Positions 43,857 to 53,449 are shown, numbered from the stretch's first letter. The stretch: 64,000 nucleotides of DNA from Fodinisporobacter ferrooxydans (GCF_022818495.1 NZ_CP089291.1:4481501-4545500), one strand, 5' to 3'. A program made the numbers and translations. Notes: generated by a model from the letters alone, not told the origin.

Positions 43857-44963
43857 TTAAGCAAACGTACGGGAGGAACGGATCGACTCAGCTTTACTTT
43901 TTAAATTCCCCATTAAATTCTCAAATGATTCTTCAAAAAGAGTTACGCCCTCATTCAGTAGTTTGTCGGTTACCTTCGAAATCGAAATCCCATTTTGCTC
44001 AAGTATTGTTAAAATTTGTTTTGCTTCACTTATTCCCTCTTCTAATGTTGAACAGAAATTTCCCTTACTTAAAACTGCTTCTAAAGTTTTTGGCGGCATC
44101 GTATTCACTGAGTCCGGACCCACGAGAGGACTGACATAGAGTAATTCGGGATAGTTCGGATTCTTGGTACTGGTAGATGCCCATAATGGACGTTGCACGA
44201 ATGCTCCACTCACTTTAAGGCGATTAAATCTTTCGCTGGTAAATTGTTCTTGGAATAAACGGTATGCCAATTTCGCGTTTGCGATTGCTGCTTTACCAAG
44301 AAATGCTGGATCGAGTTGCAACTCATCAATGGCCGGATCGACCGAACTGTCCACCCGACTAATAAAAAAGCTGGCTACTGATGCGACTTTTACCGATTCG
44401 CCTCGTGCTAATCGATCCTCAAGCCCCAACAAATAGGCTTCAATGACTTTTTCGTATTCCGATACGCTGAAAATCAATGTTACATTAACGTTTATTCCTT
44501 TACTGATTAACGTACGGATTGCAGGAATACCTTCAGGAGTAGCTGGCACTTTAATCATAATGTTAGGCCGATTGAGCGCAGAAAAGATCCTTTGCCCTTC
44601 TTTAATCGTTTCTTCAGTATTGGCTGCCAGAGTTGGAGGAACTTCGATACTGACATATCCGTCTGCTCCAAACGAATTTTGGTACACTGGAAGCAGTAAA
44701 TCCGCAACCCGCTGAATATCATCAAATACCAAACTATCATAGATATCGTTAAGTGTTTTTCCATCATTCACTGCACGCAAAATATCCTTGTCATAAGCGG
44801 TAGAACTGGTAATTGCCCGCTCGAGAATCGTTGGATTTGATGTAACTCCAGTAACTCCAAGTTCAATCAGCTTCTGCATTTCCCCTGAATCTATCAAATC
44901 ACGTTGTACATTATCATACCAAACGCTTTGTCCGAACTGATTCAGTTGTTGTATCGGATTCAT
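43857..44963 (-). CDS. tal: Transaldolase (long form)
   Basis: The 368-residue enzyme transfers dihydroxyacetone units between sugar phosphates. Its Schiff-base lysine lies in NIMIKVPATPEGIPAI. Other motifs are LGVTGVTSNPTILERAI, GYVSIEVPPTLA, VNVTLIFSVSEY and SVASFFISRVDSSVD. The length fits the longer transaldolase class of actinobacteria and some Bacilli. AGGAGG precedes the ATG. It follows the transketolase pseudogene on the same strand by 77 bp. Confidence 0.92.
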   Translation of the reverse strand: MNPIQQLNQFGQSVWYDNVQRDLIDSGEMQKLIELGVTGVTSNPTILERAITSSTAYDKDILRAVNDGKTLNDIYDSLVFDDIQRVADLLLPVYQNSFGADGYVSIEVPPTLAANTEETIKEGQRIFSALNRPNIMIKVPATPEGIPAIRTLISKGINVNVTLIFSVSEYEKVIEAYLLGLEDRLARGESVKVASVASFFISRVDSSVDPAIDELQLDPAFLGKAAIANAKLAYRLFQEQFTSERFNRLKVSGAFVQRPLWASTSTKNPNYPELLYVSPLVGPDSVNTMPPKTLEAVLSKGNFCSTLEEGISEAKQILTILEQNGISISKVTDKLLNEGVTLFEESFENLMGNLKSKAESIRSSRTFA

Positions 44964-45040
44964 CTTTATGGCCTCCTACTAATTTTTCAATATTATAGAA
45001 AAATAACTTTAGAGAACAAAACTTGATGCACACTTCCAAA

Positions 45041-46476
45041 CTATAATACCCCTAGCAAACCAGACTGTAAGACTTGTTTTGCAATCATCAAGACATTTTC
45101 AACCGTGAATCCAAATGTACGAGTAATCATATCACCGGGTGCCGAAATACCGAATTGATCAATGCCTAAAACTCTTCCTGCTCGACCAACATATTTGTAC
45201 CATGACATCGGGTGTGCCATTTCCACTGCCAGACGTTTCATTACGGAAGAAGGAAGAACACTTTCTCGATAGGACAGATCTTGTTGATCGAACAGTTCCA
45301 TACATGGCAGATTTACGACTCGGACCGCAATTCCTTCTTCCGCAAGTTGTTGGGCTGCCTTCAAAACCAATTGAACTTCCGATCCAGTTGCGAGTAAAAT
45401 CAAATCGCGTCCATCACCATTTTGGTACAGAACATAGCCTCCACGATATACATCAGCGGCATGTGCTTTTATTTCATTCAATGTTGGAACCTTCTGTCTT
45501 GTTAACACCAGAGCAACGGGTCCTTCCCGATGTTCCAAGGCATAGCGGAAGCACATTGCGGTTTCTGTCGCGTCGGCTGGACGAAAGACTTTAAATCCCG
45601 GAATAGAGCGTAACGATGGCAATTGTTCAATAGGCTCATGGGTAGGGCCATCTTCACCTACTGCGATACTATCATGCGTAAAAATATGAATCGCCGGCTG
45701 CTTCATTAAAGCCGCCAACCGTAACGCAGGTTTCAGATAATCACTGAACACAAAGAATGTTCCGGCATACGAGTTTGCGCAAAACGGCTCTTCACCATTG
45801 ATGATCGTTTTATTAGAACTCGATAAATCAGCCGAACCCCCGACTAGTGTCGGAACATACTGGGCAATCGCATTCACGATTTTTCCAAACGCATCTCGTG
45901 TCGCTATACTATCTTGAAAATCAGGTAAAACTTCATCCCATGGTACCCAAACTCGCCCTTGTAAAGCATCTTCAAACTGCTGAGCCTCATTTGGGAAAGA
46001 ATTTTTGTACTGTCTGAATAATTCATTCCACTTTTCTTCCGCTTTCTCCCCTAAAACAATACATTTTTTAAAATTTTCCTGAACATCTCCCGGAACAAAA
46101 AACTCATCATAATCCCAGCCGTATACTTGCTTGGTCAGAATTGCCTCCTCTGCGCCTAACGGTTCCCCGTGTGCATATTTTGTACCTTGTTTTTTGGGAG
46201 ATCCATAGCCAATGACCGTTTTTATTTCGATTAGTGTCGGTGAAGTAAACTGTACAATAACATCGAACCATGGCCTGCAGATAGGACAAAGCGGTCTCGA
46301 TTGAACCAATTTGGGTTTTTCGGATTAAATTGCATGAAGCGCGTCCAAAGAATATAGGCCATAGGTGCGGCTCCCATTGGCAGTCCTGGGTGACCCGACT
46401 TTGATTTTTCAATCGCATCGATCGATAAGGCTCTGATTGCTTGAACAGATACGGTATCAATTTACGAAAAACTCAC
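45041..46476 (-). pseudogene. tkt: Transketolase pseudogene (early stop plus internal deletion)
   Basis: From GTG 46476, after TAGGAG, the frame reads MSFS, then a TAA at 46462-46464 where transketolases have a lysine codon. It continues in frame as [33 protein letters not shown] and [17 protein letters not shown]. Near 46236-46245 it jumps to [19 protein letters not shown] in another frame and runs to 45041. About 150 residues are missing by comparison with remembered family members, including the GDG...N motif that binds TPP. The C-terminal half (ILGIDQFGISAPGD at the end) is intact. A functional enzyme cannot be made from this copy. Confidence 0.85.
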
Positions 46477-46625
46477 AGAATTACACTCCTATTTTCAGTA
46501 TTTTTTGCTATTTTTTTATTTATTTTATTTTTATGTGAATATTTTCGATTATTTTAATTTATTTGTCAATATATTTTTGTATATTTTTTATTTTCATTTT
46601 TGTATATTATGCATTTTTGAAAGCG
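46477..46625. promoter_or_regulatory. T-rich region upstream of the transketolase pseudogene
   Basis: Long T-rich stretches contain TTTTCATTTT at 46591-46600 and TTTTCGATTA nearby, like the candidate DeoR sites before rpiB and deoR. This is probably the regulated promoter region of the tkt-tal operon. No clear -10/-35 pair is distinguishable in the AT background. Confidence 0.4.
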
Positions 46626-46821
46626 GCGGTAGGTTAAAAAAGTAAAATGTGGTATCTTGGTAACATCAAATAGATTTTTTTGCAATTTTACAGTGTACAG
46701 GGATTAAACAATAATGAAATGGATCCTTTCAGAATGTAACAGAGTGGCCGATGATGGCCAGCAGATGAAACGGTGTATAACTTGGAGGCGGATAGGAGAA
46801 GAGGGTTTTACACAAACCCAT

Positions 46822-46925
46822 CCTCTATATCCCCAACTGCATGCAGCACTAGCCAGAGCAGATTTTTCTTCGGAGCGTAAGTAAACAATCTTCTGTATGG
46901 AAGAATTGCAGTTGGAGATATAGGG
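46822..46925. mobile_element. MITE-like element or structured region with 20-bp inverted ends
   Basis: The left end (46822-46841, beginning CCTCTATATCC) and right end (46907-46925, ending GATATAGGG) are inverted repeats matching at about 18 of 20 positions, about 65 bp apart. The 104-bp unit has no reading frame and lies in a 335-bp gap between the tkt promoter region and xylB. No obvious target duplication was seen, so a structured RNA is the alternative. Confidence 0.4.
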
Positions 46926-46960
46926 CTTGTTTTAACTCCAGGGTTTGTTTTAACCGAAAC

Positions 46961-48460
46961 TCACTTTCGAAATGCTTTTAACTGTTCATTAATCAATTTC
47001 GTTTGCTGGTAAACGGTTTGGTATATTTTATAGACCTCATGATACTTATGCACATTTTCCGGTTTCGGTTTGTACAATTTGGCGTATTTAATAAATACGC
47101 TCGCACAGGTCTCTAAAGAGTCGAACCAGCCACAGCCGTATGCAGCCAGCATCGCTGCTCCCAAAGCTGGACCTTGCTCGTTCTCCAGTTTGACTACAGT
47201 GGCATTAAAGACATCTGCCTGCATCTGCAGCCACTCTTCGTTTTTTGTGCCACCTCCGATCGAGATTACGGTATCGATTCTTTTCCCTTTACTTCTTAAG
47301 ATTTCAATCGATTCGTTCAAGGCATACGTAATCCCTTCAATGACCGCTCTTACAAAATCGGCTCTGCTTGTCGTCGCATCAATACCAATAAAACTTCCCC
47401 TAATGATCGAACAAGCATAAGGTGTTCTCTCGCCAACAAGATAGGGAGTGAATAACAATCCATTAGCCCCGATAGGAACACGCCCGAGATCTTGTAGCAA
47501 TGATTCAAAGCTCTCTTCCGAAGCAAATTGATTTTTAAACCAGCTTAGACTGTATCCCGCTGACAATACCGCTCCCATCGTGTAGTAAGCGTTTTCTTTG
47601 GCGTGATTAAAATAATGCACCTTACCTTCATAGTCTGTTTCACTGTTCGCCTCATAAGAAACGACAACTCCCGAAGTCCCAATACTGCAAAGGGTTTTGC
47701 CTTCACTCAGGATTCCCGCTCCAACAGCTCCGCAAGCATTATCAGCCCCGCCGGCAAATACTTTCGTCATCTCTGAGAGGCCGGTACCGGAAGCAAATTC
47801 ATGTGAGAGTGTCCCAACACAGGTGTGGGAATCCACAAGAGGTGGACAGAGCTCCATACTCAAATGAAACAACCGGCAAATCTCTTCACTCCATTGTTTC
47901 CGGCCAATATCAAGAAGCAAAGTAGCTGAAGCATCCGAATAATCGGTATGGATCGCTCCTACCATTCGATACCGTAAATAATCTTTAGGAAGCAAAAATA
48001 CTTTAGCTCGGGCAAACTGCTCAGGTTCATGCTCTCTAACCCATAAAAGCTGGGGTAATGTGAAGCCTTCCGCAGGCAGTTTTTTGGTAATAGACAGCAA
48101 CCGTTCTTCACCAACAATTTCACAAATTTGTGTGCATTGGAGTGATGTGCGTGTATCATTCCATAAGATAGCATCCCGAATTACGTGATACGACTCATCT
48201 AACAAAACAAGCCCATCCATTTGACCGGCAAAGCTGATTCCTTCAATATTGCGAACGTCACCTTGAAAATTCTGAACCAACTGTGATAATGCGGAGCGTG
48301 TCTGTATCACCCATTGCTCGGGGTTTTGCTCACTGTAACCCGATTTTTTTTGAATCAAAGGATACGTCTTGGAAACTTCATCCCAAACCTCACCGTGCTG
48401 ATTTATTAATAATACCTTGACAGAACTCGTTCCCAGATCAATGCCTATTACATACTTCAT
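46961..48460 (-). CDS. xylB: Xylulokinase (second copy)
   Basis: The 499-residue FGGY kinase begins YVIGIDLGTSSVKVLLI and has GISFAGQMDGLVLLD, ILWNDTRTS, FAGGADNACGAVGAGI, SIGTSGVVVSYE and ISIGGGTKNEEWLQ. It phosphorylates D-xylulose or a similar ketose to the 5-phosphate. AGAGGAGG precedes the ATG. It is the third gene after two SDRs on the same strand, an arrangement that fits pentitol to ketopentose to xylulose 5-phosphate. It differs clearly from the xylB at 29773. Confidence 0.88.
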   Translation of the reverse strand: MKYVIGIDLGTSSVKVLLINQHGEVWDEVSKTYPLIQKKSGYSEQNPEQWVIQTRSALSQLVQNFQGDVRNIEGISFAGQMDGLVLLDESYHVIRDAILWNDTRTSLQCTQICEIVGEERLLSITKKLPAEGFTLPQLLWVREHEPEQFARAKVFLLPKDYLRYRMVGAIHTDYSDASATLLLDIGRKQWSEEICRLFHLSMELCPPLVDSHTCVGTLSHEFASGTGLSEMTKVFAGGADNACGAVGAGILSEGKTLCSIGTSGVVVSYEANSETDYEGKVHYFNHAKENAYYTMGAVLSAGYSLSWFKNQFASEESFESLLQDLGRVPIGANGLLFTPYLVGERTPYACSIIRGSFIGIDATTSRADFVRAVIEGITYALNESIEILRSKGKRIDTVISIGGGTKNEEWLQMQADVFNATVVKLENEQGPALGAAMLAAYGCGWFDSLETCASVFIKYAKLYKPKPENVHKYHEVYKIYQTVYQQTKLINEQLKAFRK

Positions 48461-48501
48461 AGCTATAATCCTCCTCTCTAACTATATATTCATATAGTGC
48501 G

Positions 48502-49269
48502 CTAGCCCTGTTTCATTTTCCCTTTATACGTTCTTCCACCGTCTAATACCAGTATTTGCCCATGAATATACTTCGCTTCGTCAGTACTCAAATATTCCAC
48601 CAAACTGGAAATATCAGAAGGTTTACCAAACCTGCCAATTGGAATCTCCTTCTTCAATGATTCTCTTGATTGTTCCGTAGGGTAGAGAACATCGAGCATT
48701 TGGGATTCTATCACCCGCGGCGCGATTACATTAATTGTAATATTATTGCGTCCCAATTCCGTAACAAGCGACCTCATCAAACCAAAAGCTCCACCTTTGG
48801 AGGAAGAATACTGGACACCCCCGCCAGAACCTGTAATCGCAGACCCGGATCCAATAATAATGATACTTCCCATTTTCTGTTCGATCATATAGGGAGATAT
48901 AGCTTTAATAGAATAAAAAAGCCCATGTAAATTAATTGCTATTGTTTTCTTCCATAATGACCAATCCAACTCGCTAAATTCTATTCTTTTCGTAATTCCT
49001 GCAGAATACACTAGGATTTGAATATTTCCTAATGCTTCCTTGACTTTTTCAGCCATTCTTTGCACGCTTTCCCATGAACTCACATCAACTTGAAACGTAA
49101 ATAGTTTGTCTTCAAGCTTATGTTCTGAAACGACTTGAGACATCGCTGCTTCATTGATATCAGCAATCGCGACTTTATGACCAGCTTGGACGAAATCCAA
49201 TGCGATCTCTTTCCCAATCCCGGCAGCTCCACCAATGATAAGAACCGTTTTCTGTTTCGTATTATCCAA
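48502..49269 (-). CDS. Short-chain dehydrogenase/reductase
   Basis: The 255-residue SDR has the NAD(P) loop LIIGGAAGIGKEIA, YSAGITKRI in place of NNAG, a catalytic serine in IIGSGSAITG, and VQYSSSKGGAFGLMR with an intact YxxxK. I chose the TTG at 49269, after GGAGGAG, because it overlaps the preceding SDR stop by 8 bp. The longer frame to 49320 lies within that gene. It probably oxidises a pentitol or related polyol for the xylulokinase that follows. Confidence 0.83.
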   Translation of the reverse strand: MDNTKQKTVLIIGGAAGIGKEIALDFVQAGHKVAIADINEAAMSQVVSEHKLEDKLFTFQVDVSSWESVQRMAEKVKEALGNIQILVYSAGITKRIEFSELDWSLWKKTIAINLHGLFYSIKAISPYMIEQKMGSIIIIGSGSAITGSGGGVQYSSSKGGAFGLMRSLVTELGRNNITINVIAPRVIESQMLDVLYPTEQSRESLKKEIPIGRFGKPSDISSLVEYLSTDEAKYIHGQILVLDGGRTYKGKMKQG

Positions 49270-49981
49270 TGCTCTCTCCTCCGTCCAACATAATTGGTTC
49301 ACAGCTAATGTGCTCACCATACGGAGAGCATGCTACCAAGACCATATTCGCAACAGCATTTTTAACCATCTTTTGTTTCTCTTTCCATTGGCCTCTCTCA
49401 AGCTCCAATTGAACAACTGATGGTGCAAGAGAGATGATTCGAATCCCTTTTGGCTTATATTCTCTTGATAATGCTCGAGTCATTGAATTTAATGCACTCT
49501 TCGAAGCTGCAAAGTGTGGGCCCATCTCTCCAGTTACTGCAGCAGCAGAAGTGATGTTGACAACATACCCTTTACCTGCGCGAACCATATGTGGAAACAC
49601 TTCTTTACAACATAGGAAAGGTACGTCCAAATTCATATCAAACATCGCCACCCACGCATCGGGTTCCAACTCTTTTAATGATTTGAAATCATGTTCCTCA
49701 GCATTATTAATGAGAATATCGATACTGCCGCTGTGCTGTATAATAAAATTTATGACTCTTGTAACTTCCTCAGGCTTGGTCAAATCTCCCGAAATCAAAT
49801 GTGCCTGCCCTCCGGCAGATTGAATCGTTTGGCAAAGCCTTTCCGCCGCCTCATTCCCTTCAAAATGATGCAGCCATACCTCAGCGCCCGCACGTGCAAG
49901 CGACAATCCGATCCCTTCTCCCCAAAAGTTGGTGCTTCCCGTTATAAGTGCAACTTTATCTTGTAAATCGAATGTAACCAT
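49262..49981 (-). CDS. Degenerate short-chain dehydrogenase/reductase lacking the catalytic tyrosine
   Basis: The 239-residue protein has the SDR fold sequences VALITGSTNFWGEGIGLSL, INNAEEHDF, NITSAAAVTG and a final GGESIG. It departs from the family at three points: the YxxxK tyrosine is phenylalanine (F157 in HFAASK, TTT codon), the cofactor loop has extra residues between TG and GIG, and NNAG reads NNAE. TAGGAGG precedes the ATG and the frame is intact. It may be inactive, act as a partner of the next SDR, or use another proton donor. Confidence 0.75.
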   Translation of the reverse strand: MVTFDLQDKVALITGSTNFWGEGIGLSLARAGAEVWLHHFEGNEAAERLCQTIQSAGGQAHLISGDLTKPEEVTRVINFIIQHSGSIDILINNAEEHDFKSLKELEPDAWVAMFDMNLDVPFLCCKEVFPHMVRAGKGYVVNITSAAAVTGEMGPHFAASKSALNSMTRALSREYKPKGIRIISLAPSVVQLELERGQWKEKQKMVKNAVANMVLVACSPYGEHISCEPIMLDGGESIG

Positions 49982-50773
49982 ATTGTCCTCCTATTGTTGA
50001 ATTATGTATATACGATTTTAAATGTGATTTTGGAATTCCCTGATAATCCAGCTGTAAAATCGATAATTACCATGTTATAATTTTCCAAAATACACCTTCA
50101 ATTGATAACGTTTACAAGTTCTCTAAAAAATTTCTAAATTTCTACATAATGATTTCTCATAAAAATTCCAAGTTGTAGGCAGGGAAAAAGTTATCGAGAG
50201 ACAAAGTTCAAAATTATGTATAATATAACTGGAAATGAGGTTCGATTAAAATGAACGTTATACCAGTGAATCCCACAGCATACCCATATCAATTCTAACT
50301 AGCTTTATTATTACCACTATTGCGCATAACAAGCTATTGTCTTTATCAAAGTAATGAGTCGATTTTTAACCATAAAAGTCCTTTAAATAAGGAAATCCTT
50401 TCTTTGATTATTTATTCGCTTCTTTTTTGTCAATTCCTTTTCATCTGATAGGTGTATACCTAGTGTATTAGAGTCATTGCTCTGAAATTGCCGTATTTTC
50501 GTCAGATGATTTAAAGATAACCGTTTAGAAAAAAATTGATAAACGTCATACAAAATTTAAAATAGGAAGTTATCGAACCTCTGCTTAATACGGTAAAAGA
50601 ATCTAATATAGGTGTATCAATCAATAGTATTAGATTTAGAAAAATATCTGTCCCCTTAGTATTTACGGGTAATTAGCTAAAAGCTGGGTTAATTCCATGT
50701 CATAACTACGCCCAATAAGTTACCTCTCTAATCAAACAACAGCATGAATTTTCGATTTCATGCATAGCACAGC
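49982..50773. other. Long intergenic region, no gene recognised
   Basis: This roughly 790-bp AT-rich stretch separates the sugar island from the asparaginase gene. It has a cre-like site near the SDR promoter and no frame I would call. A 15-codon frame at 50251 with GAGG upstream (MNVIPVNPTAYPYQF) could be a leader peptide or a gene remnant, but nothing supports either. Confidence 0.5.
50103..50116. promoter_or_regulatory. cre site upstream of the SDR/xylB operon
   Basis: TGATAACGTTTACA matches 13 of 14 positions of the CcpA consensus. It lies about 120 bp before the first SDR start, consistent with catabolite repression of the operon. Confidence 0.6.
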
Positions 50774-50808
50774 AAAGGTTCCTGCTGCGACAACAGGAAC
50801 CCTTTTGT
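50774..50808. terminator. Terminator-like hairpin downstream of the asparaginase gene
   Basis: GGTTCCTG (50777-50784) pairs with CAGGAACC (50794-50801), flanked by A and T runs. It lies 110 bp after the asparaginase stop on the minus strand and could serve either direction. Confidence 0.55.
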
Positions 50809-50915
50809 TATGACGGCAATCCCCCTTTATCCTGGAAGCGAGCTACTTCTACATGCAGCGCTCCCTTTTGCCATTGCCCTTTCGTTTTTTCGGAAATGAT
50901 TGTTGCATATGCCTA

Positions 50916-51908
50916 TCAATGTCCCCAAGCGTTGAACCATTCATAAAAAGCTTCATGATCCAGCTTATTCCCGATCAGCAGCGCTAACAATATCCTGGCT
51001 TTCTCCCCACTCAAATCTCCCGCAAAAAAGGCGCCCGCCCGTTCCAAATCTCTGCCGCCACCGCCGCCATATACGGGAGCAACGGATCCTCGCAGGCACC
51101 GGCTTGTGATGACAACAGGAATCTTTCTGTTAGCCAGTTGTTGCACAGCCGGAGCGATGGACGGATGGGCATTTCCCAGTCCGTACGCTTCGATCACAAG
51201 TCCTTTATATCCTTCGGCGATTTTTAAAATTTCGTCTCCTGTCATTCCAATCCCCAGTCTGACAAGACCCACTCGTTCCATAGGTTGCAAAGGCAGCAAC
51301 GGATAATCCGTGCATTTCCTCCGGATAATCACTTTGTTATGTTCCACACGCCCGACAGGTCCAAAGCCCACTGACTGAAACGCCTCAAGTGCTGAAGTAT
51401 CGACTTTTCGAACCTCTCGCCCGGCATGTAAAAAGCCTGCAAATGCAATCACCGGGCCTAATGCGGCAGCTTCCTGACAGCTTGCAACCCGGATGGCGTC
51501 TGAAAGATTTCGCAATCCGTCACTGGCCGGTTCACTTGCATTCAGTTGTGCGCCAGTGAGAACAATCGGCTTTTTTCGTTGGCATGTCAGTGACAAAAAG
51601 AACGCAGTTTCTTCCATCGTATCTGTTCCATGTGTGATAACGATCCCACCGACCTCTTCATCCGCAATAGCCGTTTGTACAACGTTTCCAAGCTCATATA
51701 AGGTTTCAAAGGTAAATGCGAAACTGCCAATTGTCGTAAATGTTTTTACAATAATCGGACGATGCTTGCCTTGATTTTGATCCTGTTGGTTTTGAACCGG
51801 CAAGCGGCGCACAAGATCTTCTCCTTGCAAGACAGCTTTGACATCTCCATTATCTTGCGGCAGTGAAGCAATGGTGCCTCCCGTCGAAATCACGAGTATA
51901 TGGGACAT
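50916..51908 (-). CDS. ansA: L-asparaginase
   Basis: The 330-residue enzyme hydrolyses asparagine to aspartate and ammonia. It has the N-terminal ISTGGTIASLP with the nucleophilic threonine, GGIVITHGTDTMEETAFFL with the second catalytic TDT, and LNASEPASDGLRNL. No signal peptide is seen, so it is probably cytoplasmic. The start at 51908 follows AGAGGAG; the frame extends to 51953 into the repeat. The 157-bp repeat 51941-52097 lies just upstream, so the promoter is either in the repeat or before the sensor kinase gene. Confidence 0.9.
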   Translation of the reverse strand: MSHILVISTGGTIASLPQDNGDVKAVLQGEDLVRRLPVQNQQDQNQGKHRPIIVKTFTTIGSFAFTFETLYELGNVVQTAIADEEVGGIVITHGTDTMEETAFFLSLTCQRKKPIVLTGAQLNASEPASDGLRNLSDAIRVASCQEAAALGPVIAFAGFLHAGREVRKVDTSALEAFQSVGFGPVGRVEHNKVIIRRKCTDYPLLPLQPMERVGLVRLGIGMTGDEILKIAEGYKGLVIEAYGLGNAHPSIAPAVQQLANRKIPVVITSRCLRGSVAPVYGGGGGRDLERAGAFFAGDLSGEKARILLALLIGNKLDHEAFYEWFNAWGH

Positions 51909-51940
51909 TTTTGTATTTTCTCCTCTCATATTATGCTTGT

Positions 51941-52097
51941 AGAGGATGTTCAAAAAGTAGTCAAAACTCCACGGCGGATTGCTTTGCCGAATCCCAAAAA
52001 GGCTTACTCATGTACCAAACACGTACACTCCGTCGCCTTTTCGTGCTTCGGCTTCGCACTCCTTGTGTCTTACTTAACCACTTTTTGAACACGCACT
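51941..52097 (+). mobile_element. MITE-like repeat, copy 1
   Basis: This 157-bp unit starts AGAGGATGTTCAAAAAGTAG and ends with CCACTTTTTGAACACGCACT, so its ends are inverted repeats. A nearly identical copy in the same orientation lies at 53450-53606 (only a few mismatches), and a shortened copy in reverse lies at 62128-62190. It encodes nothing convincing, so movement would depend on a transposase elsewhere. Confidence 0.75.
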
Positions 52098-52113
52098 TGT
52101 ATTGGATTTACTT

Positions 52114-53415
52114 TCAAGAAAACTTTGATATCTCCTGCGCGGGCATGAAAAGTGGTATGCTTATGATTGCAGTCGTTCCTTTTCCAAGCTCACTTTCAAA
52201 TTCAAGCTTGCCTCCTAATGATTCAATCAGACGAAATGTCACCATCAAGCCAAGACCTGTTCCTTTTTCTTTTGTCGTGTAAAACGGATAGCCAAGTCGC
52301 GCCACTTGTTCTTTCGTCATGCCGGAACCAGTGTCGATTACGTGTATGATCACTTGATTGCCTTTGCGCTTTGCTTGCACGTCAATTCGTCCGCGTTTCT
52401 CAATGGATTCGATGGAATTTTTGATAAGATTGATGAGTGCTTGCTTACATTTAACCTTATCGCCTAAAATCCATAAATCAGGTTCAGACTCCGAATAGAT
52501 CTCCACATTCCGAATCATCGCAAATGAAGATAAAATATCCAAAATATTTTCAAACATTTCGGCAATATGAAGCGGTTCGATCTTTTCAGACTGAGGTTTC
52601 GCAAGGTTCAAATAGTCACTGATAATATATTCTGCCCGATCCAGTTCGGAAATGGCTATGTTCATATACTTTTGATTGGATTCATCAAGAGAACGGCTTG
52701 TCAACTGAATAAACCCTCTTGCAACTGTAAGAGGGTTTCGCACTTCATGTGCAATGGAAGCAGCCAATTCACTGATCACATGTAATTTCTCAGCGCGCTG
52801 GATCTCATTTTCCATAAGTATTTTCTCATGTATCGTTTCAATCATAAAAACGGAAAGATTCATAGCGATAATCGATAATAGAGCATACGCAAAATAAATT
52901 TGCAAATTTTCCGATTTTAAAAAAGCCATTGAACTCTGTGTATACGAAAAAATGAGAAATATAAACATGACAGCAAAAAATGCAAAAAACCCAAGCAAAC
53001 TGGCCATTGCCAACCGGAAGTGCAACGTCGCATTTCTAAATTTCTTACGAATGGAAAAAAGTACGATCGACAGCAGAAAGGCAGTAATCCATGCTGTATA
53101 GGCTGCCGGTCCTCCCAAGTACATTCGATACCCTAAAATCAATGCCAAAGCAGTAGCCCAAGATCCTTTGTTGCCATATAAAATGACAATGCTATATGGA
53201 ATCCAACGCAAATCAAGAATAAATCCCTTTTCCAAATCAGTGGGGAATGTCATACATAAAATGCTTGACATTCCATACAGCAGCCCAATTCCTATTTGAT
53301 TTTTATGCAGGTAAAATCTCCTTTTATTTTCATTCAAAAACTGATACATAAAATTGGGCAAAAGAATAATTAACAGATGCAATAGTAAGTCCCTGATCAT
53401 CGCGCCACGTCTCAT
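52114..53415 (-). CDS. Membrane sensor histidine kinase (KinB/sporulation-kinase-like)
   Basis: The 433-residue kinase has five or six N-terminal membrane segments (about residues 8-190) resembling the 5TM LytS-type sensor. A dimerisation/phosphoacceptor helix follows with H223 in ASIAHEVRNPLTVARGF, and then a full ATPase domain (INLIKNSIESIEK, IDTGSGMTKEQVARL, TTKEKGTGLGLMV). The short membrane sensor and direct HEVRNPL box are typical of sporulation kinases such as KinB. No response regulator gene is adjacent, so phosphate may go to Spo0F. The ATG at 53415 has a weak binding site; the one at codon 6 is an alternative. The gene is bracketed by two direct repeats. Confidence 0.85.
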   Translation of the reverse strand: MRRGAMIRDLLLHLLIILLPNFMYQFLNENKRRFYLHKNQIGIGLLYGMSSILCMTFPTDLEKGFILDLRWIPYSIVILYGNKGSWATALALILGYRMYLGGPAAYTAWITAFLLSIVLFSIRKKFRNATLHFRLAMASLLGFFAFFAVMFIFLIFSYTQSSMAFLKSENLQIYFAYALLSIIAMNLSVFMIETIHEKILMENEIQRAEKLHVISELAASIAHEVRNPLTVARGFIQLTSRSLDESNQKYMNIAISELDRAEYIISDYLNLAKPQSEKIEPLHIAEMFENILDILSSFAMIRNVEIYSESEPDLWILGDKVKCKQALINLIKNSIESIEKRGRIDVQAKRKGNQVIIHVIDTGSGMTKEQVARLGYPFYTTKEKGTGLGLMVTFRLIESLGGKLEFESELGKGTTAIISIPLFMPAQEISKFS

Positions 53416-53449
53416 TCTGCTTGAAGTAAATGTATTCCAATTTTATTTT

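Noticed and set aside
46107-46460. Separate gene for a 117-residue protein
   Set aside because: It is an out-of-frame reading of the transketolase pseudogene; the true remains lie in two other frames.
50251-50298. 15-codon frame as a leader peptide
   Set aside because: No coding gene follows on the plus strand and no attenuator is visible; it may be chance.
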